From NCBI GenBank assembly GCA_028338895.1, contig JAOLAV010000008.1:1-35875 (forward strand): DNA of 35,875 bases, in the 5' to 3' direction. Position 1 is the stretch's first letter. Each line of letters begins with the position of its first letter. This document shows positions 10,243 through 20,052 of the stretch, piece by piece. The translations under genes were made by a program, and so were the position numbers. The notes beneath the pieces were generated by a model. That model had not been told where the DNA came from and made no database searches. It worked only from the letters and a program-made list of their open reading frames with translations. The stretch comes from Fidelibacterota bacterium (GTDB lineage Bacteria; Fidelibacterota; Marinisomatia; Marinisomatales; UBA1611).

Positions 10243-11158
10243 CTGATAATAACTCTTTTTTCTTTATTCCAATCGTTTTGACTTCGAGTTCTAACTGGAT
10301 GCTAAATTTTTTAAATACTTCTTTACGTGCTAACTTTATCAAACTAGTTATATCTTTTGCCATAGCATTACCATGATTAATAAAAAAATTAGCATGATGA
10401 TCAGATATTTGAGCATCACCAATTTTTTTACCTTTCAATCCAACTTGATCTATTAAATATCCAGCAGCATAATTTTCAGGATTTTTAAATACACTTCCAG
10501 CAGATCTATATTTGAGAGGTTGGTTTGTTTTTCTACCCATACTCGCAAATTGTTTTTTTTCTTCTATTACTTTTAGAGTTTCACTTAAAAGTTGGAAACT
10601 TGCAGATAAAATAAATTCATCTTTTTTTAAAGTTGAAAATCGATAGGAAAATTTGATTTGGTTGATATTGTATTTTATAATTTGACCTTTCATATTCATC
10701 ACTTTAACATATTTTAAATACTTCGAGATTTCGGAACCAAAGGCACCTGCATTCATCACCAAAGCGCCTCCAAGTGTGCCTGGTACACCGATCAAACTTT
10801 CTAGGCCTGATAAGTTTCTTTTTGTACTTTCTTTAACCAGCTTTCCAAGCATAACACCGGATTCTGCAATAATTATATTATTAGTGAACTCTAACTTTTT
10901 AAGTGAGTTTCTAGGACTAATCACAATACCGTTTATTCCTTGGTCTGAAACTAATAAGTTTGATCCAGATCCAATAAAATAAACAGGGAATCTATTATCG
11001 TTTGAATATTTTAATATATTTGCTAATTCTTCTGAATCTTTCGGAACAATATATGCATCGGCCGGTCCACCGATTCCATATGAAGTATGTTTAGCCATCG
11101 GTTCATTAAAAAGAATAGTACCTTTAGTCAGAGACTCTAGAAATCTTAAACTTTCCAT
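10235..11158 (-). CDS. murB: UDP-N-acetylenolpyruvoylglucosamine reductase
   Basis: NEPMAKHTSYGIGGPADAYIVP, FIGSGSNLLVSDQGINGIVI, GVPGTLGGALVMNAGAFG, YRSAGSVFKNP. Confidence 0.96.
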   Translation of the reverse strand: MESLRFLESLTKGTILFNEPMAKHTSYGIGGPADAYIVPKDSEELANILKYSNDNRFPVYFIGSGSNLLVSDQGINGIVISPRNSLKKLEFTNNIIIAESGVMLGKLVKESTKRNLSGLESLIGVPGTLGGALVMNAGAFGSEISKYLKYVKVMNMKGQIIKYNINQIKFSYRFSTLKKDEFILSASFQLLSETLKVIEEKKQFASMGRKTNQPLKYRSAGSVFKNPENYAAGYLIDQVGLKGKKIGDAQISDHHANFFINHGNAMAKDITSLIKLARKEVFKKFSIQLELEVKTIGIKKKELLSDD

Positions 11159-11174
11159 TTTTATCTTGAGGATC

Positions 11175-12551
11175 CTAACATTTTAAATGTTTCAAATATT
11201 TATCACTAAATCGCCAAATACTTCCTGCGCCTAATGTTAAAATCATGTCATTTGGTTTAATCAAATTATCAAGAGCATTTCCTACATCTTCTAAATCTTT
11301 TATATAGCTAAAATTATTTTTTCCTTTTTTAACAAGTTCATCAACTATAATCTGAGATGTTATACCTTTGATTTGTTCCTCACGAGCAGGGTATATATCT
11401 GTAACTATAATATAATCGGCAAGATCTAAAGAATCTGCAAACTCTTTATAGAATTGTTTTGTTCTTGTGAAAAGATGAGGCTGGAACACAACTATTATTC
11501 TTCTTTTCCAGCCTAATTTAGCGGCATTTATAGTTGCTCTGACCTCAGTAGGATGGTGTGCATAATCGTCAACAACCATAATATCTTTTTCAACACCTTT
11601 TAAATCAAATCGTCTTCGAACACCGCAATATTGTTCTAAACCATTTTTAATATTCTCAAAAGAAAGACCTAATTCAAAACCTAGAGCGACGGCGCCTAAA
11701 GAATTCAATATATTATGTTCTCCTGGAACTTTTAATTGAATTTCTCCAAGTTCTTCCTCTCTAAAAAAAACAGAATATGTGGATTTATTATTTTTAAATT
11801 GTAGGTTTTTTGCTTTATAGACAGCATCCCTTGACAGTCCATAAGTCGTTATGGGTCTTTCAATTTTATATAAAATATTTTTAGTCGAAATTGAATCAAT
11901 ATTTATAATTACAGACCCATAAAATGGTACTGAATTACAAAACTTTAAAAATGTTTGTTCTAAATCATCAAGATCTCTATAACAATCAGTATGCTCTAAT
12001 TCTATATTATTAATGATAGCAATTGTTGGTTTTAATGCAAGAAAGCTTCTATCAAACTCATCAGCCTCAACAACTATTAAATCTCCTGTTCCAAGCTTGG
12101 AATTAGTATCTAAATTTTGGACTAAACCACCAACTACTAATGTGGGATCTTTCTTTGCATGAGTTAACATTGTGCCAATCATTGAAGAAGTTGTAGTTTT
12201 ACCATGTGTCCCACCAATTGCAATACTTGTTTCTTTGAGATTAATTAATTCCCCTAACATTTCAGCTCTTTTTATTATAGGGATTCCAAGTTGCTTCGCC
12301 TTAATAATTTCAGAATTTTCTAATGGTATTGCACTTGAGTATACTAAAACATCTGAATTCTTTAAGTTTTCTGGATTATGACCGATAAATATTTTAACTC
12401 CTAAATTTTTTAATCTTTGAACATTATCATTTTCAATTAAATCAGATCCAGATACTACAAAATTGAGATTCATAAGTAATTCAGCAATTCCGCTCATACC
12501 AATTCCACCTATTCCAACAAAATAAATATTTTTTATTTTTCTAAAAATCAT
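11175..12551 (-). CDS. murC: UDP-N-acetylmuramate-L-alanine ligase
   Basis: YFVGIGGIGMSGIAELL, IGGTHGKTTTSSMIG, EADEFDRSFL, VVDDYAHHPTEVRATI. Confidence 0.97.
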   Translation of the reverse strand: MIFRKIKNIYFVGIGGIGMSGIAELLMNLNFVVSGSDLIENDNVQRLKNLGVKIFIGHNPENLKNSDVLVYSSAIPLENSEIIKAKQLGIPIIKRAEMLGELINLKETSIAIGGTHGKTTTSSMIGTMLTHAKKDPTLVVGGLVQNLDTNSKLGTGDLIVVEADEFDRSFLALKPTIAIINNIELEHTDCYRDLDDLEQTFLKFCNSVPFYGSVIINIDSISTKNILYKIERPITTYGLSRDAVYKAKNLQFKNNKSTYSVFFREEELGEIQLKVPGEHNILNSLGAVALGFELGLSFENIKNGLEQYCGVRRRFDLKGVEKDIMVVDDYAHHPTEVRATINAAKLGWKRRIIVVFQPHLFTRTKQFYKEFADSLDLADYIIVTDIYPAREEQIKGITSQIIVDELVKKGKNNFSYIKDLEDVGNALDNLIKPNDMILTLGAGSIWRFSDKYLKHLKC

Positions 12552-12552
12552 T

Positions 12553-13650
12553 TTAATTATTTTCTTCCATAATATAATTAACTATATCACTTGTAGCTTG
12601 CGGAAGACCTAATTTTTTTGAAAAAGTACTCATTTGATTTATTTTGTTTTTATTATTTAATAATTTTATTATTGTATGATATAAGTGATTACTATTCAAT
12701 GTTGATTCAAGTAAAACGGTTGCAGCACCAGCATCTCCTAAAGAATCTGCATTTTTCTTCTGATGATCTCCAGCAGCATGTGAAAATGGTATCAGAATAG
12801 CAGGCTTGCCACATACTGTAATTTCAGCCAATGTTAATGCACCGCTTCGGCATATTATTAAATCTGAGATTGCATATGCATTTGCCATATTATGAATAAA
12901 TGGAATGATACTTATTCTTTTTGTGATTTGGTGTTGGTATTTAGTATAATCTTTGTTTCCTGTTTGCCAAAGAATTTGTATTCCAGTATTAGCTATTTTT
13001 GTTACAATTTGACTTATTATTTTATTTAAATATTGAGAACCTTGACTACCTCCAAAAAGGAAAATAGTTCTTCTTTCTTCAGAAAGTTTAAAATCATTAA
13101 AACCAATTTTGGCATTTCCATTTGTGATGTTTTTTCTAATCGGATTTCCAGTCAAAAATGTTTTGTCACCCAGTATTTTATTAGCATCCTTAAATGCCAC
13201 ACAAATTTTTTCTGCGTTTCTTGCAAAAAATCGAGTAGTTATACCAGGGAAAGAATTTTGTTCTTGTAAAATAATTTTAATATTTCTTTTTTTTTGACAT
13301 GAAATTAATAATGGTATTGCTGAACCATAGCCACCTGTTCCAATTATAATATCAGGCGAAAATTCATCAAAAAATCGTTTCACTTGTAAAAAAGATTTTA
13401 ATATTCTGTAAGGAAGAAGAATATTTTTCCCAAAACTATTTATGTTAAAGCTTCTTTGGAAACCTCGTATCGGTAATAGAGTATGCCAAACATCCTTGAC
13501 AGGAAAAACTTTGGCCTCTAATCCATAAATTGAACCCATATAATGAATGTTCACTTTTGGATATCTAAGTTGAATCTCTTCTCCAATTGCTAATGCTGGA
13601 AATAAATGTCCACCAGTTCCACCACCGGCTATAATAATATTATGTTCCAT
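12553..13650 (-). CDS. murG: UDP-N-acetylglucosamine-N-acetylmuramyl-(pentapeptide) pyrophosphoryl-undecaprenol GlcNAc transferase
   Basis: IIIAGGGTGGHLFPALAIGEEI, IIGTGGYGSAIPLL, FGGSQGSQYLN, CRSGALTLAEITVCGKPAILIPFSHAAGDHQKKNA. Confidence 0.97.
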   Translation of the reverse strand: MEHNIIIAGGGTGGHLFPALAIGEEIQLRYPKVNIHYMGSIYGLEAKVFPVKDVWHTLLPIRGFQRSFNINSFGKNILLPYRILKSFLQVKRFFDEFSPDIIIGTGGYGSAIPLLISCQKKRNIKIILQEQNSFPGITTRFFARNAEKICVAFKDANKILGDKTFLTGNPIRKNITNGNAKIGFNDFKLSEERRTIFLFGGSQGSQYLNKIISQIVTKIANTGIQILWQTGNKDYTKYQHQITKRISIIPFIHNMANAYAISDLIICRSGALTLAEITVCGKPAILIPFSHAAGDHQKKNADSLGDAGAATVLLESTLNSNHLYHTIIKLLNNKNKINQMSTFSKKLGLPQATSDIVNYIMEENN

Positions 13651-14797
13651 ATATTTTAGAACTCCATCCTCTTTGAGAACCTAATGATTTTCTCGATTGA
13701 GAAATATTCAGTAAGATACCCATCAAAGCCATATTTATTACCATACCTGATCCCCCATAGCTAACCATAGGCATTGGTAAGCCTGTAACAGGAAATAAAC
13801 CCGTAACTACAGCTGCATTTACAAATGCATATAGAATTATATTAAAAGAAATTCCAACTGCTAAGAAAACACCGAATGGATCAGTACAGTTTTTTGCTAC
13901 CTTAAGCCCTCTCAGAAAAATCAACAAGAATAAAGTAAGAACTGGAACTGTTCCTATAAAAAAGCCAAGTTCTTCACCAATTATTGCAAAGATAAAATCA
14001 GTATGTGGAGTTGGAAGGAAATGATTTTTTTCAATACTGTTACCTAGTCCCACTCCGAAAAAACCACCATTACCAAGACTTATTAAAGATTGATTTGCTT
14101 GATATCCAACATCTGAGTTTTCTCCAATTCCTAAGAATGAAAAAACTCTTTGTCTTCGGTATTCTCTAGAAAGTAAAATTGGAATTCCAATTGACAAAGC
14201 TCCTACAGCAGTTAGTGTTAAATGTTCAATTTTTGCACCACCAATAAAAAGGATAAGTACACCAATCATACCGATCATTAAAGCGGTACTATAATCAGGT
14301 TGTATAATTATTAAACTCATTATTATGGTAATTAAAATAATTGCAGGAAGCAACCCCAGTTGGAACTTTTTTAAGTTTTCTCTTTTTTTGTCTGCATAAT
14401 ATGATATAAAAATAATTATTGAGAATCTAGCAATATCAGATGTTTGCAAAGAAAAAGATCCAAGGTCTAGCCATCTTGCAGGTTTGTACCATGAAAAGCC
14501 GTTAATTAAATAAAATAATTTGGTAATTATTAACAAGAAGATTGATATGACAATCAAATAAGGTGCTATTCTTTTTAATGATCGATAATCAATTATTATA
14601 AAAACAAATAATAGTAAAACACCAATAAGTAATCTTTTAAGGTGATTTTGTAAAAAAAACATTTCTGTTCTACCATTTGAAGTTGCAAAGGATTCATACC
14701 AACTAGCACTATAGAGCATTATAGTCCCGATAATTGTTAAAACAATTAAATAGACTAATAGTTGTTTATCATATTTCTGAATAAGAATATCAATCAT
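13640..14797 (-). CDS. ftsW: SEDS glycosyltransferase FtsW
   Basis: Multi-TM; IMLYSASW, KPARWLDLGSFSLQTSDIARF, QPDYSTALMI, PTPHTDFIFAIIGEELGF, LPMPMVSYGGSGM. Confidence 0.96.
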   Translation of the reverse strand: MIDILIQKYDKQLLVYLIVLTIIGTIMLYSASWYESFATSNGRTEMFFLQNHLKRLLIGVLLLFVFIIIDYRSLKRIAPYLIVISIFLLIITKLFYLINGFSWYKPARWLDLGSFSLQTSDIARFSIIIFISYYADKKRENLKKFQLGLLPAIILITIIMSLIIIQPDYSTALMIGMIGVLILFIGGAKIEHLTLTAVGALSIGIPILLSREYRRQRVFSFLGIGENSDVGYQANQSLISLGNGGFFGVGLGNSIEKNHFLPTPHTDFIFAIIGEELGFFIGTVPVLTLFLLIFLRGLKVAKNCTDPFGVFLAVGISFNIILYAFVNAAVVTGLFPVTGLPMPMVSYGGSGMVINMALMGILLNISQSRKSLGSQRGWSSKIYGT

Positions 14798-16170
14798 GAT
14801 ATTTTATTAACAATTTTTTTAAAAAATTCACCACGTTTTTCAAAATTTTCAAATTCATCATAGCTAGCACAACCCGGAGATAAAAGTACGATATCTCCGG
14901 GTATGGCTAGTTTCTGAGCTTTTATTACTGCCGAGTGGAGACCTTCTTCTAAAAAAGATCTCACCGCATCCCCTAAAGCAGTAATTATTTGCTCACCAGA
15001 TTCTCCATAACAAATAATATGTTTTAATGAACTTTTTTTGATATGTGGAAGGAGTAACTGAAAATCAGAACCTTTATTAAGTCCTCCAAGTAAAAGAATT
15101 ATGGGCTTTTTAAATGTTTTTATTGCAACAATAACAGATTCAATGTTGGTTGATTTAGAATCATTAATGTATTCGACTTCATCTCTTTTTTGAACAATCT
15201 CTTGTCTGTGTTCTATACTTTTCATGCTATATATTGCTTTTTTAATATTTATATCAGCAATCCCATACACTTTAGAGGAAGTTGCTGCAGCTAATATATT
15301 TAAATAATTATGAAATCCTTTTAGTGATGTTTTTTTTAGGTCTAGTAAATTTTTATTTGACTTATTATAAATCTTATCATTTTTTATCGAAAACAAACTT
15401 TTTGAATTATTAAGACTAAATGGTACAGAAGGGAGGGTGGACTTTTCAAATTTTTCAGATAAAACCTTGTCATCAGAGTTATAAATCACATAATTAAATT
15501 CATCAAGGTTTTTAATCATTTGCATCTTCATCGAAATATATTCATCCATATTCAAATGTCGATCTAAATGATCTGGGGAAATATTGGTATAAACCGCTAA
15601 ATTAGGTTTAAAGTGCTTGATAAATTCAAGTTGAAAGCTTGATACTTCTAAAATATAAACTCTATCCTGGATAGGTTTAAGAACTTCTTCTAGAACATAT
15701 TCTGAAAATGGAGTTCCAATATTTCCAGCTAATACACTGTTTTTATATTTAGATTTAAATATTTCATATAAGATAAAACAAGTTGTTGTTTTACCATTCG
15801 AACCTGTAACGCTAATTATTGGCTTTTTTGTAAACCAACTTGCGAATTCTAATTCACTAACAATTGGTATTTTTTTTGATTGAGCCTTTAAAATGATATC
15901 TGAATTTTTTGGTATCCCAGGAGAGGTTATCCATAAGTCTGCATCATAGATTCTATCTGATTGAATCCCTGTCTCAGTGGCAATGTGTTCTTTCTCCATC
16001 AGCTCTAAAGCATTTTGATTAATATTTAGACTTTGAGAAGAATCGCTTGCAAATACTCGAGCACCCAAATGATTTGCCAGTTTAGCGGACCCAATTCCAC
16101 TTTTACCAAGTCCAATTACACTAATGTATTTATCAGTAATATTGATTTCAGTTTGATTATTTATATTCAC
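14794..16170 (-). CDS. murD: UDP-N-acetylmuramoylalanine-D-glutamate ligase
   Basis: SVIGLGKSGIGSAKL, SVTGSNGKTTTCFIL, TNISPDHLDRH, YINDSKSTNIESV. Confidence 0.96.
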   Translation of the reverse strand: MNINNQTEINITDKYISVIGLGKSGIGSAKLANHLGARVFASDSSQSLNINQNALELMEKEHIATETGIQSDRIYDADLWITSPGIPKNSDIILKAQSKKIPIVSELEFASWFTKKPIISVTGSNGKTTTCFILYEIFKSKYKNSVLAGNIGTPFSEYVLEEVLKPIQDRVYILEVSSFQLEFIKHFKPNLAVYTNISPDHLDRHLNMDEYISMKMQMIKNLDEFNYVIYNSDDKVLSEKFEKSTLPSVPFSLNNSKSLFSIKNDKIYNKSNKNLLDLKKTSLKGFHNYLNILAAATSSKVYGIADINIKKAIYSMKSIEHRQEIVQKRDEVEYINDSKSTNIESVIVAIKTFKKPIILLLGGLNKGSDFQLLLPHIKKSSLKHIICYGESGEQIITALGDAVRSFLEEGLHSAVIKAQKLAIPGDIVLLSPGCASYDEFENFEKRGEFFKKIVNKIS

Positions 16171-17273
16171 TACCTAACCTTAAAAGTTGATAATGAAAGA
16201 AGGGCAAATAACAGTCCAATAATCCAAAACCTAACAACAACTTTAGATTCTGGCCAGCCTGACAGTTCAAAATGGTGATGTATTGGCGCCATTTTAAAAA
16301 ATCGTTTTCCTTGACCTGTTTTTAATTTAGTCCATTTAAAATATATAACTTGTACAATCACTGAGATTGCTTCAAAAACAAAAACACCGCCTATAATAAC
16401 GAGCAATAGTTCTTTTTTCAATAAAATTGCTAATGCTCCTAATGCAGCACCTGTAGAAAGTGAGCCCGTATCTCCCATAAATATTTCAGCTGGATTTGTA
16501 TTATACCATAGATATCCAATACAAGAGCCGGCCATTGCAGCCGTAAAAATTGTAAGCTCTCCGGCCTCTGGTATGTAAATAATATTTAAATAATCAGAGA
16601 AATCAATTCTACCCGAAATATATGATATTGCTGAGAAGACTGTAAATGAAATTGCTAAAAGGCCAGATGCTAAACCATCTAAACCATCTGTTAGGTTAAC
16701 TGCATTTGATGCGCCTGTTATAATAACTATTACCATTAATGGATAAAAATATCCAAGGTCTAAAACCATATTTTTCAAGAATGGTATTGTGATTTTAGTG
16801 CTAAATGAAGAATGTTCAGAATAGTTAAAAATCCAAAAGCTTATTATTATTCCAAGGGTTATTTGCCCTAACAGCTTATATCTTGCAATTAAGCCTAATT
16901 CCATTTTTTTTATAACTTTTAGATAATCATCAAGAAAGCCGAAAAAACCCATCCAAATTGTTGAAAAAACCATAATTTTAATTAATGGATTAGTTAAGTC
17001 CGTAAATAAAAGAGTTGGAACAAGTACTGCTAATAAAATAATAAACCCTCCCATTGTGGGAGTGCCTTTTTTCTTCTGATGAGATGCTGGACCATTTTTT
17101 CTAATTTCTTCTCCTATCTGCCTATTACCTAGTAATTTAATGATCCATGGTCCAGCAAAGAAGCATATCAATAAAGCGGTGATAGCTGCTGCTGCAGCTC
17201 GGAATGTGATATATTCAAATAAATTAAAACCTGTATAAAAATCTTTTAATGGATTGAGAAAATAATGGAACAT
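16170..17273 (-). CDS. mraY: Phospho-N-acetylmuramoyl-pentapeptide-transferase
   Basis: GTPTMGGFIIL, NAVNLTDGLDGLASG, GDTGSLSTGAALG, MAPIHHHFELSGWPESKVVVRFW. Confidence 0.97.
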   Translation of the reverse strand: MFHYFLNPLKDFYTGFNLFEYITFRAAAAAITALLICFFAGPWIIKLLGNRQIGEEIRKNGPASHQKKKGTPTMGGFIILLAVLVPTLLFTDLTNPLIKIMVFSTIWMGFFGFLDDYLKVIKKMELGLIARYKLLGQITLGIIISFWIFNYSEHSSFSTKITIPFLKNMVLDLGYFYPLMVIVIITGASNAVNLTDGLDGLASGLLAISFTVFSAISYISGRIDFSDYLNIIYIPEAGELTIFTAAMAGSCIGYLWYNTNPAEIFMGDTGSLSTGAALGALAILLKKELLLVIIGGVFVFEAISVIVQVIYFKWTKLKTGQGKRFFKMAPIHHHFELSGWPESKVVVRFWIIGLLFALLSLSTFKVR

Positions 17274-18607
17274 TATATTTGAAATGTACCTTTTATTACT
17301 TTTTCCATGGCCATACCTCTGGAACCTTTAAACAAAATCTTATCACCGGCTTTAATGGTCTTTTTCAGACTAATTATTAATTCCTCTTTAGAAGAAAAGT
17401 GTTTTTTTGGAATATTCTTTCTTATTGCTTTACTCGTGATTTTTGAGTGTATACCTAATGTATAGACTAAGTCTAAATCTGAACATTTCTCTCCTACCTG
17501 CTTGTGCTGTTCGTTTGTAGATGTTCCAAGCTCGTACATATCTCCAAAAACAAATATTTTTCTTCCGCTTTTTGAAATCGCTTTTAAATAATGAATAGAG
17601 GAAAGTGTTGATTCTAAATTAGCATTATAAGTGTCATCAATAATTGTTATATCATTAACTTGACGAATATTGCATCGACCCTCAGGTGGGGTAAAAGATT
17701 TAAGTCGATTTTTTAATTCTTTCCAACCTACGCCAAGTGTTACAGCTATTGCTGAAGCAGCAATACTATTTTTTAAAAAAGATAAATTTTTTGAAAAAGT
17801 GGGTAGTTCTTGTGTGTCTAAAATAAGTGTCATGTCACCATTTTTTTCTTGATATATATCAGCTGGGAAATCACAATTAGGTGTTAATCCATAAGATATT
17901 TTTTTTCCTGAAAATTCTATCTTAGATATCAAGCTATCAGCTTGATTTACAAATGATACTCCGTCTAATAAGTATCTAAAAAGAGCACCTTTTTCAAATG
18001 CTATTGTATCAATTGAACCAAAGCCTTCTAAATGAGCAGACGAGATATTAGTTATCATGCCATGTGTTGGTTTAGCTATTTCACAAAGATTTTGAATTTC
18101 ATTAGGTGCACTTGCCCCAATTTCAAGTATTGAAACTTCATCTCTCGTCGACATACTCAGAATTGTCATTGAAAGACCAATTTGAGTATTATGATTTCCA
18201 GTTGTTGAGTGGACTTTAAACTTATTAAATAATAGATGGACAAGTAATTCCTTAGTAGATGTTTTTCCATTAGAACCCGTTATACAGATAACAGGTATTT
18301 TAAATTGTTCTCGCCATTTTTCAGCTAATAGAATAATCACTGAGATTGGATCTTTTACAATAACTTGCTGCAAATCTAAATCTTTATCGGCTTTCTTAAC
18401 AATCGCGCATGAAACACCTAATTCGTGAACATCTTTAATGAAAGAGTGACCATCAAATTGGGTCCCTTGAATAGCTACAAATAAATCATTTTCTTTTACA
18501 TTTCTGCTATCTATTGAAATACCCGTAATTGGTCGATTTAGTTTTTCAACCATAACTGATTCAAACAACACCGAAAAATTTTCAGTCTCTTTAATTTCTA
18601 TTCTCAT
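17273..18607 (-). CDS. murF: UDP-N-acetylmuramoyl-tripeptide-D-alanyl-D-alanine ligase
   Basis: ITGSNGKTSTKELL, TTGNHNTQIGLSMTIL, IDDTYNANLESTLSSI, FKGSRGMAMEKV. Confidence 0.95.
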   Translation of the reverse strand: MRIEIKETENFSVLFESVMVEKLNRPITGISIDSRNVKENDLFVAIQGTQFDGHSFIKDVHELGVSCAIVKKADKDLDLQQVIVKDPISVIILLAEKWREQFKIPVICITGSNGKTSTKELLVHLLFNKFKVHSTTGNHNTQIGLSMTILSMSTRDEVSILEIGASAPNEIQNLCEIAKPTHGMITNISSAHLEGFGSIDTIAFEKGALFRYLLDGVSFVNQADSLISKIEFSGKKISYGLTPNCDFPADIYQEKNGDMTLILDTQELPTFSKNLSFLKNSIAASAIAVTLGVGWKELKNRLKSFTPPEGRCNIRQVNDITIIDDTYNANLESTLSSIHYLKAISKSGRKIFVFGDMYELGTSTNEQHKQVGEKCSDLDLVYTLGIHSKITSKAIRKNIPKKHFSSKEELIISLKKTIKAGDKILFKGSRGMAMEKVIKGTFQI

Positions 18608-20052
18608 TGATAATCTCTAACAATATTTAAATCTGAATAAAAATTTTTACGACCTTCAATCTCTTGATATTGCTCACGACCTTTACCGAGGACAGCAACA
18701 ATATCTCCATCTAGAGCTATATCGAGAGCTCTCCTCAGACCTGTTTCTCTATCATCATAAATTGTATATTTGGATTTTTTTGAATAGCCTGAAATAATTT
18801 GAGCTGAAATTTCTTGAGGGTCTTCATATCTTGGATTATCTGGTGTGATAAAGCAATGCTTACAATACCTTTCAGTTATTTTTGCCATTTCAAATCGCTT
18901 TGTTTTATCTCGATCTCCACCAGCGCCAAAAACGACATATATAAATCTATTATCCATAATAATATTGCTAATTGCTTTTAGCGATTTTTCATAAGCATCT
19001 GGAGTGTGAGCATAATCAATGATTACAGTTGCTCCTTTTAAAAGGTCAAAGCTTTCCATCCTTCCAGGAATAGGCTTACAATTCTTAATACCATCTTCAA
19101 TATTTTCTTTTCCAATTCCAATATGGTGTGCTGCGGTTACTGCAGCCAAAATATTTTCACAATTGAACTCTCCAATTAAATTAGAATCAATATCGTATTC
19201 TTTGTTTCCAGCGATAATTAAACCTTTTATCCCTGATGATGTAACTGATTTTGAATCAAAATGAACCGAGCCTGTATCAGTATTTGAATAGCTTTCTGTG
19301 GGTGTTTTTATAGTTTTTATAATTTTTTCACCATGAAAATCAGATTTATTTATCACAGCAATTGAGTCATTTGACATGCTTTTAAATAATTTCAATTTTG
19401 TTTTGTAGTATGATTCTAATGTTTTGTGATAGTCAAGGTGCTCTGGCGTTAAATTTGTAAAAACGGCCATGTTAAAATCTATTTTTTCAACTCGATATTG
19501 GTCTAATGCATGCGAAGAGACCTCCATAACTACATGTGTAGATTTTGCTTTTTTTAATTTTAAAAAATAGTCATTTAATTCTATTGCTTCAGGTGTGGTA
19601 TATGAACTTTTTTGATCATTAGTATTATTTAAAAAGCCTAGCGTACCAATTTGAGCACTATTTATCCCAGCTGAAAAAAAAATTGAATATAAAATTGATG
19701 CGACGCTTGTTTTACCATTTGTACCTGTTATACCTATAACAAATATATCTTTTGAAGGATTTCCATAAAAGTTATGAGCGACAATGGATAAAGATTTTCG
19801 AGCATTCCTGACTTTAATAATTGGTCCACCTAAAGAGGACTCTACTTTTGAATCGGATAAAACAGCTACAGCACCATTTTTGAAAGCGGATTCAATATAA
19901 TCATTCCCATCATATTTTTGGCCTTTGATTGCAATAAATAAATCACCAAAAGTCACTTTTTTTGAATCTGTGGATAATCCTCTGATTTTAATATCAGGAA
20001 TTAAACTCTTAACATTAATATTTTGCATCACGCTTGGAAGGCTTTTTCTCAT
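18604..20052 (-). CDS. murE: UDP-N-acetylmuramoyl-L-alanyl-D-glutamate ligase, probable meso-DAP-adding type
   Basis: ITGTNGKTSVASIL, TNLTPEHLDYH, IIDYAHTPDAYEKSL, DNPR motif in FITPDNPRYEDP. The ORF opens at 20070, but the ATG at 20052 (MRKSLPS...) gives an ATGA coupling with the ftsI stop and is the likelier start. Confidence 0.95.
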   Translation of the reverse strand: MRKSLPSVMQNINVKSLIPDIKIRGLSTDSKKVTFGDLFIAIKGQKYDGNDYIESAFKNGAVAVLSDSKVESSLGGPIIKVRNARKSLSIVAHNFYGNPSKDIFVIGITGTNGKTSVASILYSIFFSAGINSAQIGTLGFLNNTNDQKSSYTTPEAIELNDYFLKLKKAKSTHVVMEVSSHALDQYRVEKIDFNMAVFTNLTPEHLDYHKTLESYYKTKLKLFKSMSNDSIAVINKSDFHGEKIIKTIKTPTESYSNTDTGSVHFDSKSVTSSGIKGLIIAGNKEYDIDSNLIGEFNCENILAAVTAAHHIGIGKENIEDGIKNCKPIPGRMESFDLLKGATVIIDYAHTPDAYEKSLKAISNIIMDNRFIYVVFGAGGDRDKTKRFEMAKITERYCKHCFITPDNPRYEDPQEISAQIISGYSKKSKYTIYDDRETGLRRALDIALDGDIVAVLGKGREQYQEIEGRKNFYSDLNIVRDYQ